Positions 14,415 to 21,948 of a DNA stretch of 45,289 nucleotides are shown here, piece by piece. The position numbers and the translations under genes were made by a program. Below the pieces are notes generated by a model. The model was not told the origin of the DNA and ran no database searches. It saw only the letters and a program-made list of their open reading frames with translations. Origin of the DNA: Cyanobacteria bacterium UBA4641 (lineage in GTDB: Bacteria; Cyanobacteriota; Vampirovibrionia; Gastranaerophilales; Gastranaerophilaceae); assembly GCA_002405805.1 (NCBI GenBank), contig DHMN01000014.1:8604-53892 (forward strand). The letters are read 5' to 3'. Positions within the stretch are counted from its first letter, which is position 1. Every line of letters begins with the position of its first letter.

Positions 14415-15731
14415 ATGATTAAGAAAATAAAAATGCCAAAACAAGCAGGTTGGTTAATTCCGGGCTTACAAGTAAAAAGATGGTTTGCACTTATTTTTAT
14501 CGGTGCATTGCTTATGACTGTTGGTGTGTTGATTTTATTTGACTTACAGCCAATATATAATACTATGCAATTTATCAGCAAAATTGCAACCAAAATTTCA
14601 ACAGAATGGCTTGCATTTGGTATCGTTATGATTGGTGCAGCTATATTTTTTAAAGGCTGGCAAAAAACAAACTTATCCATTATGGATATTGATGAAGACC
14701 GAAACAATGACGTACTTCTTGAAAACTTATATAAAAGAAGGAAATTAAACAGAGGACCTAGAATCGTTGCAGTTGGGGGCGGAACAGGTTTATCTATGTT
14801 GCTTAGCGGAGTTAAAAATATCACAAACAACTTAACTGCAGTAGTTTCAGTTGGTGATGATGGCGGAAGTTCCGGCAGACTCCGTGAAGAAATGGGGATT
14901 TTACCCCCAGGAGATATCAGACACTGTATCACAGCATTAGCTGACGATGAAGATTTGGTTAATAAATTATTCAAATACAGATTTGATAATGGCGCAGGAT
15001 TGGAAGGTCACAGCTTTGGAAACCTGTTTATTACAGCGCTGTACGATATCACAGGCGATATGGTTTCAGCAGTTAGAGCATCTTCAAGAGTTTTATCTAT
15101 CAGAGGTCGAGTTTTACCGGCAACGCTTGATGATATGAAACTTGTTGCAGAAATGGAAGATGGCAGAATTATTCACGGTGAATCTACAATTCCTGAAGCG
15201 CACGGCAGAATCAAAAGATTGTTCACTGAACCAGCAAATTGCAAGGCTTTGCCTGACGTAATTCAAGCAATCAGAAATGCAGAACTTATCGTCCTTGGAC
15301 CAGGGAGTTTGTATACAAGTGTTATTCCAAACCTTTTAGTTAAAGAAATTGCACAAGAAATTGCTAAATCTAAGGCTAAAAAGATTTATGTATGTAATAT
15401 TATGACTCAACCTGGGGAAACTGATAATTACAAAGTTTCAGACCACTTAAAAGCTTTAATTCAACATGCCGGCTCAAACAAAATCGTTGATGCCGTGTTG
15501 GTAAACGATTATTTACCTGAAAAACTTGCAGATAAATACCAAAAATCTAACTCTTACCCAGTAAAACTTGATATTGCCGAAGTTAAGAAAATGGGTATTA
15601 GAGTATACGCACAAAAACTTATCGAAGACAGCAAAGAAGGACTTGTAAGACACAGCTCAAATAGAGTTGCACGTGCTCTATATTACTGGTTCAGAAAAAG
15701 TCAAAAGAAGTCTTCAGGATTTTTTAAATAA
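14415..15731 (+). CDS. yvcK: YvcK/CofD-like gluconeogenesis factor, membrane-anchored
   Basis: YvcK binds UDP-sugars and is needed for cell-wall growth on gluconeogenic carbon in Firmicutes. In this 438-residue protein, two N-terminal membrane segments (~24-46 and ~66-82) precede the CofD-like Rossmann domain (~112-425): VAVGGGTGLSMLLSGVK, VSVGDDGGSSGRLREEMG, PPGDIRHCI, GHSFGNLFITAL and ELIVLGPGSLYTSVIPNLL. The anchored form is the one I associate with cyanobacteria and relatives, while the Bacillus protein is soluble. It lies 26 nt after pxpA and 23 nt before panB, in one operon. Confidence 0.93.
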   Translation: MIKKIKMPKQAGWLIPGLQVKRWFALIFIGALLMTVGVLILFDLQPIYNTMQFISKIATKISTEWLAFGIVMIGAAIFFKGWQKTNLSIMDIDEDRNNDVLLENLYKRRKLNRGPRIVAVGGGTGLSMLLSGVKNITNNLTAVVSVGDDGGSSGRLREEMGILPPGDIRHCITALADDEDLVNKLFKYRFDNGAGLEGHSFGNLFITALYDITGDMVSAVRASSRVLSIRGRVLPATLDDMKLVAEMEDGRIIHGESTIPEAHGRIKRLFTEPANCKALPDVIQAIRNAELIVLGPGSLYTSVIPNLLVKEIAQEIAKSKAKKIYVCNIMTQPGETDNYKVSDHLKALIQHAGSNKIVDAVLVNDYLPEKLADKYQKSNSYPVKLDIAEVKKMGIRVYAQKLIEDSKEGLVRHSSNRVARALYYWFRKSQKKSSGFFK

Positions 15732-15754
15732 ACTAAAGAAAACGGATTTGCGCT

Positions 15755-16555
15755 ATGGTAAAAAAGATAACAGTAAACACACTAAGAAAATACAAAGAAT
15801 CTAACAAAAAATTTTCTGTACTTACGGCTTATGATTACTCAACCGCAAAATACATAGATGAGGCAGGAGTTGACATCGTTCTGATTGGTGACAGTTTAGC
15901 AATGGTAGCTTTGGGCTATGAAACGACAAACGCTATCGGAGTGGATGAAATGGCAATATTTACCAAGGCTGTCGCAAAAGGAGTAAATCACGCAATGGTT
16001 ATCACGGATATGCCGTTTTTAAGTTATCACACGGATATTCCAACTGCAATAAAAAATTGCGGTCAAATGATTAAACTCGGTGCAAACGGCGTAAAAATTG
16101 AAGGTTTCAGCGACTATATATTAGAAGTGATTAAACGTTGCGTTGATTCAGGTATCCCTGTTATCGGTCACTTAGGCTTTACTCCGCAATTTATGAACAC
16201 TCTTGGCGGATATAAAATCCAAGGGAAAAACCAAGAGGCTGCCGAAAAGATTTTGGAACAAGCAAAACAGCTTGAAAAAGCAGGAGTTTTTGCAATTGTT
16301 CTTGAAATGGTACCACAAGAGTGTGGCAAATTTATTACTGAAAATATCAATGTTCCGACAATATCTTGCGGAGCCGGTAAATATTGCGATGCTCAAGTTC
16401 TTGTTTGCGATGATGTATTTGGAAAATTCTCAGAATTTAAACCTAAATTTGCACGCAAATACGGAGATATGAAAAGTTTGATATTAAATTGCGCAAAACA
16501 ATTTGATGAAGATGTGAAAAGCGGAAAATTTCCAAATGATGAGGAAATTTTCTAA
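15755..16555 (+). CDS. panB: Ketopantoate hydroxymethyltransferase
   Basis: PanB transfers a hydroxymethyl group from methylene-tetrahydrofolate to 2-ketoisovalerate, the first step to pantothenate and CoA. It is 266 residues and decameric in other bacteria. Visible motifs: SVLTAYDYSTAKYIDEAGVD (~21-40), VLIGDSLAMVALGYETT with the Mg-binding Asp (~41-57), ITDMPFLSYH (~86-95), GANGVKIEG (~110-118), PVIGHLGFTPQ (~137-147), and the catalytic Glu region LEMVPQE (~182-188). It sits directly upstream of panC, as usual. Confidence 0.97.
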   Translation: MVKKITVNTLRKYKESNKKFSVLTAYDYSTAKYIDEAGVDIVLIGDSLAMVALGYETTNAIGVDEMAIFTKAVAKGVNHAMVITDMPFLSYHTDIPTAIKNCGQMIKLGANGVKIEGFSDYILEVIKRCVDSGIPVIGHLGFTPQFMNTLGGYKIQGKNQEAAEKILEQAKQLEKAGVFAIVLEMVPQECGKFITENINVPTISCGAGKYCDAQVLVCDDVFGKFSEFKPKFARKYGDMKSLILNCAKQFDEDVKSGKFPNDEEIF

Positions 16556-16602
16556 TGAAATAAAGGTTGTGTATACCCCAACACAACAGAAAGAAGGAGA
16601 AA

Positions 16603-17460
16603 ATGCTATTACACACAATAAAGGAAGTAAGAGAGCAAGTTAAACAATGGAAAAAAGAAGGTTTGACAGTTGGTTTAGTTCCGACAATGGGCGCACTTCA
16701 CAACGGTCACCTTAGCCTTATAAAAAAAGCAGTAGAAAAATGCGACAGAGTTGTAATTTCAGTATTTGTAAACCCTATCCAATTCTGCCCTGGGGAAGAC
16801 TTAGACAAATATCCTCGTACACTTGATGCAGACCAAAAATTATGCGAAGGTGCAGGAGTTAATATTGTATTTGCACCATCTCCTAATGAAATGTATGGGG
16901 ATACTCAAATGAGAACAAACGACTTTTTAACTTATGTTATTCCGCCGTTTTTCTATGTAAATAAACTTTGTGGAAAATCAAGAGTCGGACACTTTGACGG
17001 AGTTTGCACAGTTGTTAATAAATTATTCAACATTGTTCAACCTGATTATGCATTTTTCGGTCAAAAAGATGCGCAACAATTAATCATTATCAAAAAGATG
17101 GTTAAAGATTTGAACATCCCTGTAGAAATCATCCCTTGCCCAATCGTGAGAGAAGAATCAGGTTTGGCACTAAGTTCAAGAAACAAATATCTATCTGAAG
17201 AAGACAAGATTCAAGCACTTGCCTTGAGCAAAATTTTAAACAACATTAAACAATGCTACAAAAAGGGTATCACTGACGTTGAGGCTCTCAAAGAGACAGC
17301 CTATCAATTCTTAAATGAACATCACGACCTTGAATACTTAGAATTTATGAATGAAGAAAATCTTGATGAAATGAAAGCTGCAGACGACCACACAAGAGTG
17401 TTTATTGCGTGCAAAGTCGGCGGTGTAAGATTGATTGATAACATTCTACTTGGAGAATAG
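16603..17460 (+). CDS. panC: Pantothenate synthetase
   Basis: PanC joins pantoate and beta-alanine with ATP through a pantoyl-adenylate. The 285-residue protein has the nucleotidyltransferase signature PTMGALHNGHLSLI, whose H-G-H is the HIGH-type ATP site (~26-39), VISVFVNPIQFCPGEDLDKYPR (~56-77), FGQKDAQQLIIIKKM (~150-164) and the KMSKS-like REESGLALSSRNKYL (~187-201). The start at 16603 is chosen because AAGGAG lies 7 nt upstream; an in-frame ATG at 16567 would only add an unconserved 12-residue extension. panD is not present nearby. Confidence 0.97.
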   Translation: MLLHTIKEVREQVKQWKKEGLTVGLVPTMGALHNGHLSLIKKAVEKCDRVVISVFVNPIQFCPGEDLDKYPRTLDADQKLCEGAGVNIVFAPSPNEMYGDTQMRTNDFLTYVIPPFFYVNKLCGKSRVGHFDGVCTVVNKLFNIVQPDYAFFGQKDAQQLIIIKKMVKDLNIPVEIIPCPIVREESGLALSSRNKYLSEEDKIQALALSKILNNIKQCYKKGITDVEALKETAYQFLNEHHDLEYLEFMNEENLDEMKAADDHTRVFIACKVGGVRLIDNILLGE

Positions 17461-17471
17461 CAGAGATATTT

Positions 17472-17491
17472 GTCGGCTTAGTAAAGCCGAC
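17472..17491. repeat. GTCGGC-type short hairpin repeat, copy 4
   Basis: Perfect 8-bp arms GTCGGCTT and AAGCCGAC around AGTA, followed by CTAC. Confidence 0.7.
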
Positions 17492-17503
17492 CTACAGATT
17501 CAA

Positions 17504-17620
17504 TGTCATTCCGAAAATTTAAAAACTATGCGTGAGATTTTTTACACGCATAGGTCTTTGTTATTCAACAAAAAGTAAACTGTCATTCCGAATTTAGTTC
17601 GGAATCTCTAATTGAACACT
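17504..17620. repeat. TGTCATTCCGAA-family repeat, partial copy C
   Basis: TGTCATTCCGAA occurs at 17504 and again at 17581, the second followed by TTTAGTTCGGAATCTCTAAT and TGAACAC. The usual GACCCTGAA...GGTGACA right end is absent, so this is a truncated or rearranged copy. Confidence 0.6.
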
Positions 17621-17743
17621 TTAACCTTATACAAATATCTTCATCCGACACTCCCATCCTTTTATCGGATTTTTTCATTTGTGACATCCTCTGATTAAAT
17701 TATTAAAAATTTGACAATGAAATTAATCAACCATGCGGTCAAA

Positions 17744-17767
17744 GCATGATTTAGAGCATGATTGAGA
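17744..17767. promoter_or_regulatory. 12-bp direct repeat upstream of response regulator
   Basis: GCATGATTTAGA and GCATGATTGAGA are adjacent head-to-tail copies (11 of 12 identical), about 145 nt upstream of the response-regulator ATG. Tandem 12-bp spacing places both on nearly the same DNA face, as expected of a regulator binding site. Assignment to the adjacent NarL-type protein is a guess. Confidence 0.35.
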
Positions 17768-17910
17768 GATTTTCTAAATCAAAAGGTTTAGATAAGTCCT
17801 TCAATCTTAGATTTATCAATAATCAATCAGTGCATGGATTTAAAAACCCTCTAAAAAGATTAGTATATAAAGTGTAGAGAGCAACATTAAATAAACGTGG
17901 GGGAATAATA

Positions 17911-18624
17911 ATGAGAGATTTTAACAAAAAATTGAGAGTTGTACTTATAGATGATAACGCAAACCACTTGAGAGGTATCAAAGAATTAATCAACCTTGAA
18001 AGCAGCTTTGAAGTAGTAGGAACAACAACAAGCGCAAACTTGGGCATCAATTTAGTTAAGAAATATCATCCTGATGTTGTATTGATGGATATCAATATGC
18101 CGGAAAAAGACGGCTTGCAAGCTATCCAAGCAATCGAAAAATTAAATCTTTCAACAAAAATTATTGCCTTGAGCGGTTATGACGATTCAGATTTAATCTA
18201 TAGAGCAATGAAATTAGGTGCAAAAGGTTATGTTCTAAAAACAATGGCATCTGTAAAACTTATCAATGCGATTGAAGAAGTTGCAGCAGGCAAAATTTAT
18301 CTTCCTTCAGTTTTATCTACAAGATTTTTCGAATACTTCCAAACCACAGCAAAAGAAGAATCAAAAAATACAGAAGGCGAAAACTTGCTTTCAAGCTTAA
18401 CAATCAGAGAAAATGAAGTTCTTGAACTTTTAACCGAAGGTATTAACTACAAGAGTATTGCAGGAAAACTAATTATCTCTGAAACTACAGTTAAAACTCA
18501 CGTAAATAATATTTTCCAAAAATTACAAGTAAATGACAGAACAAACGCTGTATTATACGCAATCAGCCACGGTTTCAAAACCGGCAACAAAACAGCAAAA
18601 ACACAAGCTATGAGTGCAGTATAA
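17911..18624 (+). CDS. NarL/FixJ-family response regulator
   Basis: A 237-residue two-domain DNA-binding regulator. The receiver domain (~8-125) has the acidic pair DD (14-15), phospho-acceptor Asp60 in VVLMDINMP, Ser in ALSGYDD (~88) and the conserved Lys in GYVLK (~108-112). After a ~25-residue linker, the LuxR-type HTH (~152-215) reads LTIRENEVLELLTEGINYKS followed by SETTVKTHVNNIFQKLQV. GGGGGA precedes the ATG. A histidine kinase gene follows 65 nt later, but a hairpin with a T-rich tail lies between, so the two are probably expressed at different levels. Confidence 0.95.
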   Translation: MRDFNKKLRVVLIDDNANHLRGIKELINLESSFEVVGTTTSANLGINLVKKYHPDVVLMDINMPEKDGLQAIQAIEKLNLSTKIIALSGYDDSDLIYRAMKLGAKGYVLKTMASVKLINAIEEVAAGKIYLPSVLSTRFFEYFQTTAKEESKNTEGENLLSSLTIRENEVLELLTEGINYKSIAGKLIISETTVKTHVNNIFQKLQVNDRTNAVLYAISHGFKTGNKTAKTQAMSAV

Positions 18625-18643
18625 TAATCTGACAGATATAGTA

Positions 18644-18680
18644 AAAGGGTTCTGCTATTTTAGCCGAACCCTTTATTTTT
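18644..18680 (+). terminator. Terminator/attenuator between response regulator and kinase
   Basis: Stem AAAGGGTTC / GAACCCTTT with an inner GCT/AGC pair, followed by ATTTTT. It lies just after the response-regulator stop and 9 nt before the kinase start, so it would reduce but maybe not abolish read-through. Confidence 0.75.
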
Positions 18681-18689
18681 AGAGGCATT

Positions 18690-19361
18690 ATGACTATAGA
18701 ATTAACCAAAGACCAACTTGAACAACAAATCAGATGCGTATCGCATGAAATCAGAAACCACCTTTCAATCTGTGATATGTATTCTCAAATAATCAAAAGG
18801 AACCTTGAAAAATCAGGAATAGAGAACTCTTCTATTGATAACGCTATCAACTGCATCCAAAATTCTGTAAAAATTATTGGTGCAAACCTGCTTGATTTAA
18901 AATCACTAAACAACTATGCACCAAAAGTTGTTGATTTAAAAAATATTGTTGAAAAAAGTGCTGAAATGGGCAAAGCCTATACGGCAGAAAAAGATATCAA
19001 TTTTGAGGTTTTTATAAAAAATAGTGCAAATATTGAAATTGACGATTGCAGATTTTTGGCTTGCCTTATAAACATTATAAAAAACGGCATTGAATCTATT
19101 GAAACGCGCGGAAAAATCCAAATTTTGGCAGAAGTTAAAGAAGATTTTGCTACAATAAAAATCGGAAACAACGGCAAACCTATCCCAAAAGAAAAGCAAA
19201 AAGAAATCTTCAAACAAGGTTTCACGACAAAGAAAAACGGTTGCGGTATCGGACTTGCGCTGTGTAAGAGCTTTTTAGAAAGCCAAAATGCAACAATTGC
19301 GCTGGCAAAATCCACCAAAGAACTTACACAATTTGAAATAAAAATACCTGCGAAGGGGTAA
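18690..19361 (+). CDS. Soluble sensor-less histidine kinase
   Basis: A 223-residue kinase with no membrane segment and no recognisable sensor domain. It starts almost at the phospho-accepting helix: SHEIRNHL with His19. The HATPase domain (~105-222) has the N box CLINIIKNGIESI, a G1 box reading GNNGKPIP (Asn in place of the usual Asp of DxG) and the G2 box GFTTKKNGCGIGLALCKSF. The Asn form of the G1 box occurs in some active kinases, so activity is plausible. It probably phosphorylates the response regulator encoded just upstream. The input may come through a partner protein or the ~8-residue N-terminus plus dimerisation helices. Confidence 0.88.
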   Translation: MTIELTKDQLEQQIRCVSHEIRNHLSICDMYSQIIKRNLEKSGIENSSIDNAINCIQNSVKIIGANLLDLKSLNNYAPKVVDLKNIVEKSAEMGKAYTAEKDINFEVFIKNSANIEIDDCRFLACLINIIKNGIESIETRGKIQILAEVKEDFATIKIGNNGKPIPKEKQKEIFKQGFTTKKNGCGIGLALCKSFLESQNATIALAKSTKELTQFEIKIPAKG

Positions 19362-19371
19362 AATGCTATAA

Positions 19372-19498
19372 GTCATTGTTATTCTGAACTGCAGAATTTT
19401 GTTGTCATGCTGAACTCGTTTCAGCATCTCTAATTGAACTCTGTTATCTTAGATTAAATTTGTTATATTTGAGACCCTGAATCAAGTTCAGAATGACA
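19372..19498. repeat. TGTCATTCTGAA-family dispersed repeat, copy D
   Basis: Its bases 19381-19481 are identical to 20756-20856 (101 nt, read base by base). It begins with ATTCTGAACTGCAG and ends GTTCAGAATGACA. With the other copy it brackets pseudopilin B and its HTH partner as direct repeats. Confidence 0.85.
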
Positions 19499-19539
19499 AT
19501 GACCTATTTGTCAGGAAATTCTGTTGATATAGATTGTAA

Positions 19540-19559
19540 GTCGGCATTGCCATGCCAAC
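19540..19559. repeat. GTCGGC-type short hairpin repeat, copy 5
   Basis: GTCGGCAT and ATGCCAAC arms (one mismatch) around a 4-nt loop. Pyrimidine-rich CTTGCCTTC segments follow at 19571-19603. Confidence 0.6.
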
Positions 19560-19610
19560 CTAAATAACAGGCTTGCCTTCCTGACATCTTGCCTTCTGAG
19601 CCTCTTGCAC

Positions 19611-20363
19611 TTACCACGGATAGCTTTTATCAATCTTCCAACCTGCACGGCGAATTTTTTCTGCACAATATGAACCAAATCCATTTGTATTATTACAATC
19701 GTTATCTATAGTTGCACTACCGGAATTATACCAATAAGGCTGAATACCTGCTCCATCTTTATTTACACGAGTCAGATAAAATACATCTCGTCCAATTTTA
19801 TTTGGACCTTCTGCACCATTTATATCTACAATAAGATGATGTATTTCAATAGTTTCTCCCTTGTCGTTTCCACCAGCGGTAAACAAAATATACAAAAAAC
19901 CGTCAGGCGTATAAAATGTTGCACGCTCATTAATAGAAACAACTGCAGTACCTATAGATTTCCCTGTAACACGCTTAAACGGAGCTAAAGATTTATATCC
20001 GCATTGTTGATAAGTTGTACAAAAAATAGAGGATTTGATATAAGGTGACCAATATTTATTGAAATACTCTTGACCACCCATGGCAAAAGATTCAGAAAGT
20101 GATGGCTCACCAACTTCATCAAAAGACATTTTATATGCCTGATTTAACACAGAAATTGCTTTTTGAAGTTTGGTTACTGTTACATGTTTTTGATAATTCG
20201 TAATCAGATTCGGTATTGTCATCGCAGCGACTACACCGATTATCCCTAGTGTTATTAAAACATCTGCTAGTGTAAATCCAAATCTCACCTTAGCTTGTGG
20301 CAAATCTACGTGCGTAGCACTCTCTCCCCATTTATTTTCAAAAACTTTCAACTTAAAACTCAT
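19611..20363 (-). CDS. Type IV pilin-like (pseudopilin) protein B
   Basis: A 250-residue prepilin. The start at 20363 is fixed by GGAGG 4 nt upstream; an in-frame ATG at 20411 lies within the operator and lacks a ribosome site. The leader of about 29 residues ends HVDLPQAKVRFG, then FTLADVLITLGIIGVVAA: cleavage before Phe, but Asp rather than Glu at mature position 5. The mature domain holds an IVDINGAEGPNKIGRDVF motif close to the equivalent in pseudopilin A and several Cys that may form disulfides. It diverges from a small HTH gene at 20482, copying the layout of pseudopilin A and its XRE regulator, and the pair is flanked by identical 101-bp repeats. Confidence 0.88.
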   Translation of the reverse strand: MSFKLKVFENKWGESATHVDLPQAKVRFGFTLADVLITLGIIGVVAAMTIPNLITNYQKHVTVTKLQKAISVLNQAYKMSFDEVGEPSLSESFAMGGQEYFNKYWSPYIKSSIFCTTYQQCGYKSLAPFKRVTGKSIGTAVVSINERATFYTPDGFLYILFTAGGNDKGETIEIHHLIVDINGAEGPNKIGRDVFYLTRVNKDGAGIQPYWYNSGSATIDNDCNNTNGFGSYCAEKIRRAGWKIDKSYPW

Positions 20364-20394
20364 AAAACCTCCAATTAACAAACTTAAATATTCT

Positions 20395-20410
20395 TGTGTA
20401 ATTTTACACA
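20395..20410. promoter_or_regulatory. Palindromic operator between pilin B and HTH gene
   Basis: TGTGTAA and TTACACA arms with a 2-nt centre. A further TGTGTA half-site at 20455-20460 lies close to the HTH gene start. It is the counterpart of the CTCAAT palindromes at 8272-8310, with a different sequence. Confidence 0.6.
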
Positions 20411-20481
20411 TGTATCACTATTATTGCACACTACTTACCTATAGTCAAGATAAATGTGTATATTTATAGCAGGAGGAAGAA

Positions 20482-20691
20482 ATGAGCGTTAGAGAAGATG
20501 TTAAATTGCTACTTGCCAAAGAGGCAATGACAATGAAAAAACTTGCCGAAAAAATGCAAGAAAAAACAGGCTATCCCTATAACCTCAAAGTAATCTCCGA
20601 CAAACTTGCCCGAAAGACCTTGAAATATGAAGAATTTAAGGTTATTCTTGATATTTTGGATTATGATATCGAATACAAAAAACGCGGATAA
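20482..20691 (+). CDS. Small HTH DNA-binding protein
   Basis: A 69-residue all-helical protein: REDVKLLLAKEAMTMKKLAE (helix 1-2), then LKVISDKLARKTLKYEEFKVI, which looks like an HTH recognition helix, and a terminal LDYDIEYKKRG. It resembles minimal Cro/C1-like regulators in which the HTH makes up the whole protein. AGGAGG lies 6 nt before the ATG, one of the strongest ribosome sites in the window. It diverges from pseudopilin B, and the TGTGTA palindrome between the genes is its likely target. Confidence 0.78.
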   Translation: MSVREDVKLLLAKEAMTMKKLAEKMQEKTGYPYNLKVISDKLARKTLKYEEFKVILDILDYDIEYKKRG

Positions 20692-20752
20692 GCAGGAGTC
20701 GTCATTCTTAGCAATCCTATGCCAGTTTTGTTGTGGAAACACATAGGTCTAT

Positions 20753-20873
20753 GTCATTCTGAACTGCAGAATTTTGTTGTCATGCTGAACTCGTTTCAGC
20801 ATCTCTAATTGAACTCTGTTATCTTAGATTAAATTTGTTATATTTGAGACCCTGAAATAAATTCAGGGTGACA
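20753..20873. repeat. TGTCATTCTGAA-family dispersed repeat, copy E
   Basis: The second member of the 101-nt identical pair (20756-20856 equals 19381-19481). It ends ATTCAGGGTGACA. The left end, TGTCATTCTGAA, is intact here, while copy D has a 3-nt insertion there. Confidence 0.85.
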
Positions 20874-20901
20874 AAATTCACTCTCCGAGGAAAATACTGT
20901 C

Positions 20902-21921
20902 CTAATCCACCTTACCGCGCAATTGACCGCAAGCCGCATCAATATCAGCACCACGCTCGAGTCGCACAGTAACCTTTTTGCCTGAATGCTCCATCAACGA
21001 CTTAAATTTCATAATCGAATTATTTGAAGGGCGTTTATAATCATTTTTTTCTGTCGGATTATACGGAATCAAATTGATATTACATTTGATATCCTTTAGG
21101 TACGCAGCAAGTTGTTTTGCTGATTCAACCGTGTCATTCAAATCCTTAATCAAAAGATATTCGATAGTAATTCTTCTGCCGGTCTTTTCAACATAGTATT
21201 TCAAAGCTTTATGCAACTCATCCATCGGATATTTATTTTCAATTTGCATCAATTTCTTACGCGTTTCGTGGTTTGATGCGTGCAATGACAGTGCCAATGT
21301 TGATTGCATATCAAGGTCAGCAAGTTTTCTGATTTGCGGAATAATACCAGATGTTGATACGGTCAAACGTCTTGCACCGATTTGAAAACTTTCGTTAAAT
21401 AATTCCATCGCTTTTAAAACATTATCCAAGTTCAACAAAGGTTCACCCTGTCCCATAAATACAACATTTGTAACTTTCAATCCTGTATCTCGCTGGATTG
21501 TCAAAACCTGTTCAATAATTTCTTTATAAGACAAATTTCTGATAAAACCACGTTTGCCTGTAGCGCAAAACGAACAATTTACAGCACAACCAACTTGAGA
21601 ACTAACACAAGCCGTCAAGTTTGCACGATTGTCAAAACGCATCAAAACTGTCTCAACACATTCTCCATCAGGATATTCAAGCAAATATTTAATCGTTCCA
21701 TCTGAACTGACCTGTTTAACTTTTATTTTTATATCCGTAACTTTTGCTACAGTTTTTAATTCTTCACGAAATTTCTTCGATAAATCGGTCATTTCATCAA
21801 TATCTTTGACTGATTTTAAGTAAATCCAATTGTGAATTTGACGCGCTCTAAATTTAGTCGCACCTAGTGAATCGGTTATTTTTTCAATTTCTTTTAAATT
21901 TAATCCAGATAAAGTTTCCAT
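20902..21921 (-). CDS. rlmN: Dual-specificity 23S rRNA/tRNA adenine-C2 methyltransferase
   Basis: RlmN is a radical-SAM enzyme methylating A2503 of 23S rRNA and A37 of some tRNAs. The 339-residue protein has the CxxxCxxC cluster motif CAVNCSFCATG (~112-122), a GQGEPLLNLDNV block (~155-166), SGIIPQIRKLA (~190-200), SLHASN (~212-217) and NLIPYNP (~284-290). The catalytic Cys near the C-terminus is in DAACGQLRGK (~329-338). Length is normal. It is the last gene of a phosphoesterase-ykgJ-rlmN run, 27 nt after ykgJ. Confidence 0.97.
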   Translation of the reverse strand: METLSGLNLKEIEKITDSLGATKFRARQIHNWIYLKSVKDIDEMTDLSKKFREELKTVAKVTDIKIKVKQVSSDGTIKYLLEYPDGECVETVLMRFDNRANLTACVSSQVGCAVNCSFCATGKRGFIRNLSYKEIIEQVLTIQRDTGLKVTNVVFMGQGEPLLNLDNVLKAMELFNESFQIGARRLTVSTSGIIPQIRKLADLDMQSTLALSLHASNHETRKKLMQIENKYPMDELHKALKYYVEKTGRRITIEYLLIKDLNDTVESAKQLAAYLKDIKCNINLIPYNPTEKNDYKRPSNNSIMKFKSLMEHSGKKVTVRLERGADIDAACGQLRGKVD

Positions 21922-21948
21922 ATTTCAATTATCACATGCTAAAAATAT

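Larger units (their letters stand above)
17461..17910. other. Intergenic region with repeats and response-regulator promoter
   Basis: The 450-base gap holds a perfect GTCGGC hairpin (17472-17491), a truncated TGTCATTCCGAA repeat (17504-17620), and, nearer the response-regulator gene, a 12-bp direct repeat (17744-17767). TATATAAAGT near 17864 may be the -10 of the regulator gene. No ORF is convincing. Confidence 0.65.

Noticed and set aside
20363..20411. Upstream ATG for pseudopilin B at 20411
   Set aside because: It would place coding sequence across the TGTGTAA palindrome and has no ribosome site, while GGAGG precedes the ATG at 20363.
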